A DNA stretch of 15,944 nt from Acanthamoeba sp. SK_2022b (lineage: Eukaryota > Discosea > Longamoebia > Acanthamoebidae): the NCBI GenBank assembly GCA_027943245.1, contig JANDJZ010000917.1, forward strand, positions 1 through 15,944, written 5' to 3'. Position 1 is the first letter of the stretch. Each line of letters opens with the position of its first letter. Positions 1 to 6,207 of this stretch are shown piece after piece. The notes beneath the pieces are model-generated. The model was not told the DNA's origin and did not search any database. It worked only from the letters and a program-made list of their open reading frames with translations. The translations under genes and the position numbers were made by a program.

Positions 1-129
1 GCCAGGGATCAGCAGCACCGGCCGCCCTTCACCGGCCACCACGCAGTGAAGGCGCCGGCCGTTGACCTGGAGATAGACGTGTTCCGCCGCGAGATCCGCC
101 AACGTGACCTCGTTCTGTCGGTATTGCAT
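1..129 (-). CDS. Alpha/beta-hydrolase family protein, N-terminal fragment (cut by window edge)
   Basis: The first 43 residues are visible, reading from 129 down to base 1, and the frame stays open to the edge. The N-terminus has the usual start of small alpha/beta-hydrolases: a strand ending in VNGRRLHCVVAGEG followed by RPVLLIPG, which is the beta-strand leading into the oxyanion-hole loop of this fold. The catalytic Ser, Asp and His lie outside the window, so substrate and reaction cannot be judged. The start ATG (127-129 on the complement) is preceded by an AGGGAG ribosome binding site. The gene lies 25 bases downstream of the isomerase gene on the same strand, so the two are almost certainly co-transcribed. 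Family assignment rests on a short fragment. Confidence 0.7.
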   Translation of the reverse strand, partial: MQYRQNEVTLADLAAEHVYLQVNGRRLHCVVAGEGRPVLLIPG

Positions 130-154
130 GGGGTAACTCCCTGAAGGATTAGGC

Positions 155-1210
155 TCAGCGAATGCCGAGCAAGGCATTGATCTGCTGTGGGTTGACCGGC
201 GTGCCGGCGAAATCGTCGAACACTTTGTCGGTGACGTGGATAATGCGATCGCGAATGAAGGCTGCGCCTTCGCGTGCGCCGTCCTGCGGGTTTTTCAGGC
301 AACATTCCCACTCCAGCGCCGCCCAGCCCGAATAATCGTACTGCGTCAGGCGTGAAAAGATGCCGTTGAAATCGACCTGGCCGTCGCCCAGCGAGCGGAA
401 GCGGCCGGCGCGATCGATCCAGGATTGATAGCCTCCGTAAATACCCTGCCGACCGGTCGGATTGAACTCGGCGTCCTTGACGTGGAACATGCCGATAACC
501 TCTTTATAGATATCGATAAACTCCAGATAGTTGAGCTGCTGCAGCACCATATGGCTCGGGTCGAACAGCACCCGGCAGCGCGGATGGTGGCCGACGCGCT
601 CATGAAATATTTCGAATGTCACGCCGTCGTGCAGATCCTCGCTCGGGTGAATTTCGTAACACAGGTTGATCCCCTGCTCGTCGCAGGCGTTAAGCACCGG
701 CAGCCAGCGCCTGGCGAGTTCGTCGAACGCGGTATCGATCAGTCCTTCCGGACGCTGTGGGAACGGAAACAGATAGGGCCAGGCCAGCGAACCGGAAAAG
801 GTGCCCAGTTCGCTGAGCCCGAGCCGCGCCGACGCCTTCACCGCCAACAGCATTTGCTGCCGCGCCCACTCGCCACGCGCCTGCGGATTGCCCTGTAGCG
901 CCGGCGGCGCGAAGCTGTCAAACAGCGCATCGTAAGCCGGGTGTACCGCCATCAGCTGGCCGAAGATATGGCTGGTCAACTCGCTGACCACCAACCCCTG
1001 TTCCGCCAACATGCCGGTCAAATCATCGCAGTAGGTTTGGCTTTCCGCGGCGGTGGCCACGTCGAATAAACGCCGATCCCAGGCCGGGATCTGCAGCGCA
1101 CTAAAGCCGGTCTGCGCCGCCCATTCGGCGATGGCGGGCAGGCTATTGAACGGCGCTGTCTCATCGCTGAACTGCGCGAGATGCAGGCTTGGACCTTTGA
1201 GGGTTTTCAT
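155..1210 (-). CDS. Sugar phosphate isomerase/epimerase (xylose-isomerase-like TIM barrel)
   Basis: A 351-residue protein of the AP-endonuclease-2/xylose-isomerase-like TIM-barrel family, whose members isomerise, epimerise or dehydrate sugars and inositols using a divalent metal. The four metal ligands of the family appear in order: E186 in CYEIHPSED, D217 in VLFDPSHM, H243 in GMFHVKDAEF and E302 in ALEWEC. The GMFHVKDAEF segment followed by a YGGYQSW stretch is typical of the roughly 350-residue cytosolic subgroup commonly annotated only as isomerase/epimerase. I chose the ATG at 1210, not the in-frame ATG at 1240, because GGAG lies 8 bases before it and because the upstream start would lie inside the probable operator. 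It shares an operon with the alpha/beta-hydrolase and is divergent from a TetR regulator. The true substrate cannot be read from sequence; a sugar, inositol or sugar acid is the likely class. Confidence 0.88.
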   Translation of the reverse strand: MKTLKGPSLHLAQFSDETAPFNSLPAIAEWAAQTGFSALQIPAWDRRLFDVATAAESQTYCDDLTGMLAEQGLVVSELTSHIFGQLMAVHPAYDALFDSFAPPALQGNPQARGEWARQQMLLAVKASARLGLSELGTFSGSLAWPYLFPFPQRPEGLIDTAFDELARRWLPVLNACDEQGINLCYEIHPSEDLHDGVTFEIFHERVGHHPRCRVLFDPSHMVLQQLNYLEFIDIYKEVIGMFHVKDAEFNPTGRQGIYGGYQSWIDRAGRFRSLGDGQVDFNGIFSRLTQYDYSGWAALEWECCLKNPQDGAREGAAFIRDRIIHVTDKVFDDFAGTPVNPQQINALLGIR

Positions 1211-1226
1211 CGTAAACTCCAATTGG

Positions 1227-1240
1227 TTGTCGATTGACAA
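1227..1240. promoter_or_regulatory. Candidate TetR operator (inverted repeat TTGTC-N4-GACAA)
   Basis: TTGTC at 1227-1231 and GACAA at 1236-1240 form a perfect 5+5 inverted repeat in the divergent gap between the isomerase gene and the tetR-type gene. It overlaps the predicted transcription start of the leftward promoter, where bound repressor would block initiation. Binding by the neighbouring TetR protein is inferred from location and symmetry only. Confidence 0.45.
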
Positions 1241-1269
1241 ACAATAAGAGCAAAGCGCGATGACCGCAA
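1241..1269 (-). promoter_or_regulatory. Candidate sigma-70 promoter for the isomerase-hydrolase operon
   Basis: On the complement, TTGCGG (1264-1269) is separated by 17 bases from TATTGT (1241-1246). These match 3/6 and 4/6 of the consensus boxes at ideal spacing. The predicted start near 1234 lies inside the TTGTC-N4-GACAA palindrome and about 24 bases before the chosen start codon. Confidence 0.35.
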
Positions 1270-1350
1270 GAGAAATTTATAAAGACATTGGTATTCCCGC
1301 CGATTTAAGCGATCCTATGTTGCTGAATGGCAGGTAAATTGGAGCAGCGA

Positions 1351-1941
1351 ATGGCAGGCAGACCGCGCGAGTTCGACCGCGAACAGGCGCTCTTGAAGGC
1401 GCGAAACTTATTCTGGCGACAGGGCTACGAAGGCACCTCGATGTCGGATCTGGTGGCGGAATTGGGCATTGCTTCCGCGCGCATCTACAAGGCGTTCGGC
1501 TCCAAAGAGCAGCTGTTCCGCGAGGCGATCGCCAGTTATGAAACCGAGGAAGGCGGCTTCGCCGATCGCGCCTTCGCGCAGGAACGCGGCTTTCGCCCGG
1601 CGATCCAACGTATGTTGGAAGATGCCGTGCGGCTCTACAGCCGGCCGGATCTGCCGCAGGGTTGCATGGTGGTCTCCTCCGCCGCCAGCGTCAGTGCGGA
1701 GAACGACGGGCTCAAAACCTGGCTGGCTGAGCATCGGTTGCAGCGCACCCAGCAGATCGTCGAACGGCTGCGGCAGGCGGTGCAAGCCGGCGAACTGCCG
1801 GCCGGCACCGACGCCGACAGCCTGGGGGACTTTTTCGCCGTCTTCCTGCACGGCCTGTCGATTCAGGCGCGTGACGGCGTCACTGAAGCGCGACTGTTGG
1901 CGGCGGTAAAGGTGGCGCTCACCGCCCTGGGCGACGCTTAA
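1351..1941 (+). CDS. TetR/AcrR-family transcriptional regulator
   Basis: A 196-residue TetR-family repressor. The N-terminal DNA-binding domain occupies roughly residues 8-55, with the helix-turn-helix in GYEGTSMSDLVAELGIASA and the family's IYKAFGSKEQLF ending at residues 45-56. The remaining helical part (about 60-196), including the GCMVVSSA stretch at 104-111, is the ligand-binding and dimerisation domain. The ATG at 1351 is preferred over the in-frame ATG at 1327 because GGAG (1341-1344) is correctly spaced only for 1351; the longer form would have 204 residues. It is divergent from the isomerase-hydrolase operon, so it most likely represses that operon in response to a related metabolite. 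Its stop codon overlaps the stop codon of the convergent cupin gene by four bases (TTAA). Confidence 0.9.
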   Translation: MAGRPREFDREQALLKARNLFWRQGYEGTSMSDLVAELGIASARIYKAFGSKEQLFREAIASYETEEGGFADRAFAQERGFRPAIQRMLEDAVRLYSRPDLPQGCMVVSSAASVSAENDGLKTWLAEHRLQRTQQIVERLRQAVQAGELPAGTDADSLGDFFAVFLHGLSIQARDGVTEARLLAAVKVALTALGDA

Positions 1942-2240
1942 TCTTCGGGCAGATCGAAAATCACCAGCGTGCCTTCGCTGCCCGGCAACACGCGGTGCGG
2001 CACGCCGGCCGCGGCCTGATACAGCTGGCCGGCCTGCACCACAATCGTTTTCCCCGCCACCAGCAGCCGCAGCTGCCCGCGGATCACCAGCAGCCCTTCG
2101 CTGTAATCATGCACTTCATCCGCTATGCTGCGCTCATCCATGCGCAGCACTTTGATATTGGCCGCACCGACGCGGCCCAGCACGGTAGAACGCCAGGCCT
2201 CAGGCAGTTCGGCCGCCTGCAGGTTTAAATCGAACAGCAT
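1938..2240 (-). CDS. Small cupin-domain protein
   Basis: A 100-residue single-domain cupin. Cupin motif 1 is degenerate: H44 and E48 lie in DEVHDYSEG, followed by LLVIRGQLRLLV. Motif 2 is GQLYQAAAGVPHRV, with H82. H44, E48 and H82 are plausible metal ligands, while the usual second histidine of HxH appears to be aspartate or tyrosine. Small stand-alone cupins of this size are usually of unknown function; some bind sugars or act as ligand sensors or isomerases. The start at 2240 has an AGGGGG ribosome binding site 5-6 bases upstream. It lies 94 bases downstream of kup on the same strand and may be read from its own weak promoter or by readthrough. It converges on the tetR-type gene with a four-base stop-stop overlap. 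No specific function can be assigned. Confidence 0.82.
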   Translation of the reverse strand: MLFDLNLQAAELPEAWRSTVLGRVGAANIKVLRMDERSIADEVHDYSEGLLVIRGQLRLLVAGKTIVVQAGQLYQAAAGVPHRVLPGSEGTLVIFDLPED

Positions 2241-2334
2241 CGGTACCCCCTGTGGTTATCGAACGTAGCGGCACTCTACGCCGACTGCGGCCGGCGTGGA
2301 AAGAATCCCGGGTTGTAGCTTATGCCCGCCAGGC

Positions 2335-4215
2335 CTATACCGGCACCCGGCGGCTGATCTCCACCACCTGATCGCTGGGCAGGTAATAATAATCCGTGAC
2401 GTGCATGCCGTTGCGCACCATCAGCGCGAACAGGTTGCGCTGCCAGGACGGCAACCGGTCGTTCGCCTCGCGGCGTACCACGGTTTCATGGCCGAGATAG
2501 TAAGTCGCCTCGTCGAAGTTCAGGCCGCATTTTTGGGCCTCGACATGCTGCAGCAGTTGCGGGATGTTCGGCCGCTCCATAAAGCCGTAGCTGGCCACGC
2601 CGCACCAAAACCCCGGCGCCAGTTCGCGCATCACCAGGCGTTCGGCATTCGATACCCGCGGTTCATTGACGATGGCAATGGTCAGCGCCAGCACGTTGGC
2701 GTGCAGCGAGCCGTTGCGTTTGACGTGCCATTTCATTACCGGCGGCGTGCCCTGCAGGCTGCGGGTGAGAAAGACCGCGGTGCCCGGCACCCGCGGCACG
2801 GATTCACGCTGGATTTTCGCCAGGAAATCCGCGATCGGCACCGTCGTCTCACCGAGGGTGCGCACGGCCGCCAGCACCCCGCGATGCCAGATCAGCATCA
2901 CGGTATAGACCGCGGCGGCCAGCAGCAGCGGGATATAACCGCCCTGCAACACCTTGGTCAGGTTGGCCGTCAGGAAGCTCAGATCGACCACGAAGAAACA
3001 CCCCGCCACCAACAGGCTGGCGGCCAGCCCCCAGCGCCACACCTCGCGCATCGCCACGAACAGCAAGCCGGTGGTCATGATCATGGTCAACGAAACGGCG
3101 ATGCCGTAGGCGGCGGCCAGATTGTCCGAGGATTTGAAGAACACCGTCAGGAACAGCGTCACCACCATCAGCAGCCAGTTGATGGCGCCGATGTAGATCT
3201 GCCCGTAGCTTTCCTCGGTGGTTTGTTTAACCCGCAGCCGCGGCAGCCACCCCAGCTGGATTGCCTGGCGGGTCATCGAAAACGCGCCGCTGATGATCGC
3301 CTGGCTGGCGATGATCGTCGCCAGCGTGGCCAGGATCACCAGCGGGATCAGCAGCGCTGGCGGGCACAGGCGGAAGAAGATGTTCTGCGTGACGTCGGCG
3401 CCGGCCAAAATCAGCGCGGCCTGGCCGGCGTAGTTGAGCAACAGGCTGGGAAAAACGATGCCGAACCAGGCCAGCCAAATCGGCCGTTTGCCGAAGTGCC
3501 CCATGTCGGCGTACAGCGCTTCGGCGCCGGTGACGCACAGAAACACGCCGCCCAGCACCAGGAAACTGGTCAGCCCGTTCGAGAACAGGAAATGAATGCC
3601 GTACATCGGGTTCAGCGCCAGCAGCACCGCCGGGTGCTGGGTGATGCCCCACACGCCCAGCGCGGCGATCGACAGGAACCACAGCGCCATGATCGGCCCG
3701 AACACGCGGCCGATACGTGCGGTGCCCAGCGGCTGAATGGCGAACAGGCTGAGCAAAATCACCACCGCCGCCGGCAGAATGTAAGGCTGCGACGCCGGCA
3801 GCACGATATTCAGCCCCTCAAGGGCGGAGAGCACCGAGATGGCCGGCGTGATGGCGCCGTCGCCGTAGATCAACGCCGCGCCGAACAGGCCGGCGAACAG
3901 CACCAGCGGCCGGGATTTCCGCCTGCTGACCAGCAGCGACATCAGCGCCATGATGCCGCCCTCGCCGCGGTTGCCGATGCGCATGGCGAACATGGCGTAT
4001 TTGAGCGAGGTGACGATCACCAGCGTCCAGAAAATCAGCGACAGCAGGCCAAGGATCACCGGCGCCGACGGCGCATCGCCGGAGAGAAACAGCACGGTTT
4101 TCAGGGTGTACAACGGGCTGGTGCCGATATCGCCGAACACCACGCCCAAAGCGCCCAGCGCCAACGGCGCCAGGCCGGTCTTGTTCGAGGTTTCCGTATC
4201 ATTGCCGACAGACAT
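2335..4215 (-). CDS. kup: Kup-family potassium transporter
   Basis: A 626-residue integral membrane protein of the Kup/HAK/KT family (E. coli Kup is close to this length), which imports K+ with protons across the inner membrane. The family signature GVVFGDIGTSPLYTL is at about residues 24-38, followed by GNRGEGGIMAL (82-91) and by ALIYGDGAITPAISVLSALEG in the next helices. About twelve hydrophobic segments fill the first two thirds. The rest, after IWHRGVLAAVRTLGE, is the soluble C-terminal domain and ends in a TAG stop. The ATG at 4215 is chosen because AAGGAG lies 8 bases upstream; an open frame to 4320 adds only a polar, non-membrane leader. The classical enterobacterial kup lies beside the ribose operon, which is absent here, so this may be a second copy. 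It is divergent from an ABC importer, with a shared repeat in the gap. Confidence 0.95.
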   Translation of the reverse strand: MSVGNDTETSNKTGLAPLALGALGVVFGDIGTSPLYTLKTVLFLSGDAPSAPVILGLLSLIFWTLVIVTSLKYAMFAMRIGNRGEGGIMALMSLLVSRRKSRPLVLFAGLFGAALIYGDGAITPAISVLSALEGLNIVLPASQPYILPAAVVILLSLFAIQPLGTARIGRVFGPIMALWFLSIAALGVWGITQHPAVLLALNPMYGIHFLFSNGLTSFLVLGGVFLCVTGAEALYADMGHFGKRPIWLAWFGIVFPSLLLNYAGQAALILAGADVTQNIFFRLCPPALLIPLVILATLATIIASQAIISGAFSMTRQAIQLGWLPRLRVKQTTEESYGQIYIGAINWLLMVVTLFLTVFFKSSDNLAAAYGIAVSLTMIMTTGLLFVAMREVWRWGLAASLLVAGCFFVVDLSFLTANLTKVLQGGYIPLLLAAAVYTVMLIWHRGVLAAVRTLGETTVPIADFLAKIQRESVPRVPGTAVFLTRSLQGTPPVMKWHVKRNGSLHANVLALTIAIVNEPRVSNAERLVMRELAPGFWCGVASYGFMERPNIPQLLQHVEAQKCGLNFDEATYYLGHETVVRREANDRLPSWQRNLFALMVRNGMHVTDYYYLPSDQVVEISRRVPV

Positions 4216-4242
4216 CTGCTTGCTCCTTAGCCTTGCACAGTG

Positions 4243-4257
4243 AGTTGGAATTATTGT
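4243..4257. repeat. Direct repeat copy 1, ATTGTCACTTTATTG
   Basis: Matches 14 of 15 bases with the copy at 4415-4429 (the first 11 and last 3 bases are identical). It lies 28 bases upstream of the kup start codon. Together the pair flanks the divergent promoter region and may be binding sites for one regulator; that role is inferred. Confidence 0.5.
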
Positions 4258-4399
4258 CACTTTATTGCCGCCGCGCCACTCGCTCGGCAGCGATAAGCAT
4301 AACTTAACCGTCATCTTCACGGCTTACAGTATCGCCCGTTTGCGGCACAGAAACCGCCGCCGGTGAGCAACGGTTTAGAATCGCCCGCGCCGGATGGTC

Positions 4400-4405
4400 T
4401 ATAGT
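4400..4405 (+). promoter_or_regulatory. Possible -10 box upstream of the fused ABC permease
   Basis: TATAGT matches five of six bases of the -10 consensus and lies 50 bases before the permease start codon. No convincing -35 box exists at 16-18 bases; the nearest TTTAGA (4374-4379) is 20 bases away. A 6-base inverted repeat, AAACCG (4351-4356) and CGGTTT (4371-4376), overlaps that position. The promoter may therefore need an activator. Confidence 0.3.
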
Positions 4406-4414
4406 CCTTATGCG

Positions 4415-4429
4415 ATTGTCACTTTCTTG
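4415..4429. repeat. Direct repeat copy 2, ATTGTCACTTTCTTG
   Basis: Second copy of the 15-base repeat, one mismatch from the copy at 4243-4257. It ends 27 bases before the permease start codon, a distance almost equal to that of copy 1 from the kup start. It lies downstream of the candidate -10 box, a position suited to a repressor site. Confidence 0.5.
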
Positions 4430-4455
4430 TTTGCGCCCGCCGTGGGAGAAGTGAA

Positions 4456-6195
4456 ATGAACGTCCGGCTCAACACCCATGTTTCCGCCCGGCGCCTGCTG
4501 CCCAATGGCTGGGACGTCATCGCCTTTCCGCTGATCATCGGCCTGATCGCCATGATGGCCATCGGCCTGCATCAAACCCTGCAACCGATCGTCACGCTGA
4601 AAACGCAGGCGATATCGCTCGATCCCGCCAACCTGCCGGAATACGCCCTGCGCACCACGCTGCGCATGCTGGTGGCGATGGTGGCCGCGCTGGCGTTCTC
4701 GCTGGTCTACGGCACTCTGGCGGCCAAGAGCCGGCGCGCCGAAAAGGTGCTGGTGCCGATCCTCGATATCCTGCAGTCGGTGCCGGTACTCGGCTACATC
4801 TCTTTCACCGTCACCTTTTTCATCGCGCTGTTCCCCGGCCGGGTGCTGGGGGTCGAGCTGGCGGCGATGTTCGCCATCTTCACCAGCCAGGCGTGGAATA
4901 TGACCTTCAGCTTCTATCAGTCGCTGCGCACCGTGCCGCGCGATCTGCAAGAAGTGGCGCGCGGCTTCCATCTGAGTCCGTGGCAACGTTTCTGGAAGCT
5001 GGACGCGCCGTTCGCCATGCCGGGGCTGATCTGGAACATGATGATGTCGATGTCCGGCGGCTGGTTCTTTATCGTGGCGTCGGAAGCGATCACCGTCGGC
5101 AACAACACCTTTACGCTGCCGGGCATCGGCGCGTATCTCGCGCAGGCGATCCTCAGCAAGGATCTGCCCGCGATAGGTTGGGTGCTGCTCACCATGACGG
5201 TGGTGATCCTGGCCTACGATCAACTGCTGTTTCGGCCATTGGTGGCATGGGCGGATAAATTCCGCATGGAAACCACCCGCTCGGCGAGCGCCCCCACTTC
5301 CTGGCTGTTGAACCTGATGCGCCGCACGCGCCTGATCCACCTGCTGCTGACGCCGCTGGGCGCGCTGCTGGCCAAAACCGCGCGCCTGAAACTGAGCCTG
5401 CCCGCCCGGCCGTTGCGCCGCGGCAATAGCGCCCAACGGCAGCGGCGTTCGCGCATGATCGATCGGTGTTGGAGCGCCATCGTCATCCTGCTGACGCTGG
5501 CGATCGCCTGGCGCGTCATTCTCTATGTGCAGACCGGCGTGACGCTCAATGACGTGGGCCATGTGATGGTGCTGGGGCTGATCACGCTGCTGCGCGTGGC
5601 GGTGCTGATCGCCCTGTCGTCGCTGATCTGGGTGCCGCTCGGCGTACTGATCGGCCTGCGCCCGACGCTGGCCGGAAAGATCCAGCCGATCGCCCAGTTT
5701 CTGGCCGCGTTTCCGGCTAACCTGCTGTTCCCGGTGTTCGTCATCACCATCGTCCACTTCCGGCTGAACCCCGATATCTGGCTGTCGCCGCTGATCGTGT
5801 TGGGCACCCAGTGGTACATTCTGTTCAACGTGGTGGCCGGCGCCACCGCGTTGCCCAACGACTACCGCGAGGCCGCCGCCAATTTTCACATTCGCGGTTG
5901 GCAATGGTGGCGCCAGGTGATGCTGCCGGGCATCTTTCCCTATTACATCACCGGCGCCATCACCGCGTCGGGCGGCGCCTGGAACGCCAGCATCGTGGCG
6001 GAGTTGGTCCAATGGGGCAGCACCCAGGTGAAGGCGCATGGGCTGGGTGCTTACATCGCCGAAACCACCGCCGCCGGCGATTTCCCCAAGATCATTTTAG
6101 GCATCGCCGTGATGTCGCTGTTCGTCACGCTATTCAACCGTCTGCTGTGGCGCCCGCTTTACGCCTACGCCGAATCCCGCTTCCGCATCGATTAA
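4456..6195 (+). CDS. ABC transporter permease, fused two-domain NitT/TauT type
   Basis: A 579-residue inner-membrane permease made of two tandem BPD_transp_1 domains of the nitrate/sulfonate/taurine type. The first domain spans about residues 20-270 with its EAA loop at 166-190 (EVARGF, then SPWQRFWKLDAP). The second spans about 335-579 with its EAA loop at 472-492 (EAAANF, then WQWWRQVMLPG). Both end similarly (LLFRPLVAWADKFR and LLWRPLYAYAESRFR), so the gene arose by internal duplication and one polypeptide supplies both halves of the pore. A basic linker at about 308-333 joins them. The start has GGGAG 7 bases upstream. It is followed 12 bases later by its ATPase. Substrate is unknown; this permease/ATPase pair type is often annotated as nitrate, sulfonate or bicarbonate transport, but nothing in the sequence fixes that. 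Confidence 0.9.
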   Translation: MNVRLNTHVSARRLLPNGWDVIAFPLIIGLIAMMAIGLHQTLQPIVTLKTQAISLDPANLPEYALRTTLRMLVAMVAALAFSLVYGTLAAKSRRAEKVLVPILDILQSVPVLGYISFTVTFFIALFPGRVLGVELAAMFAIFTSQAWNMTFSFYQSLRTVPRDLQEVARGFHLSPWQRFWKLDAPFAMPGLIWNMMMSMSGGWFFIVASEAITVGNNTFTLPGIGAYLAQAILSKDLPAIGWVLLTMTVVILAYDQLLFRPLVAWADKFRMETTRSASAPTSWLLNLMRRTRLIHLLLTPLGALLAKTARLKLSLPARPLRRGNSAQRQRRSRMIDRCWSAIVILLTLAIAWRVILYVQTGVTLNDVGHVMVLGLITLLRVAVLIALSSLIWVPLGVLIGLRPTLAGKIQPIAQFLAAFPANLLFPVFVITIVHFRLNPDIWLSPLIVLGTQWYILFNVVAGATALPNDYREAAANFHIRGWQWWRQVMLPGIFPYYITGAITASGGAWNASIVAELVQWGSTQVKAHGLGAYIAETTAAGDFPKIILGIAVMSLFVTLFNRLLWRPLYAYAESRFRID

Positions 6196-6207
6196 GGAAC
6201 CGTTCAG

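Noticed and set aside
2241..2334. Possible terminator for kup between kup and the cupin gene
   Set aside because: Only a weak CGCCG/CGGCG pairing without a T-run was found, so no terminator is called.
2296..4230. A 644-codon open frame on the + strand opposite kup
   Set aside because: It is an antisense shadow: composition is dominated by R, Q, H, G and A, it has no domain features, and the opposite strand holds a clear Kup protein with its own ribosome binding site.
4408..6039. A 543-codon open frame on the - strand opposite the fused permease
   Set aside because: It is low-complexity and rich in Gln, His and Arg, as expected from the GC-rich complement of a membrane protein gene. The permease on the + strand is well supported.
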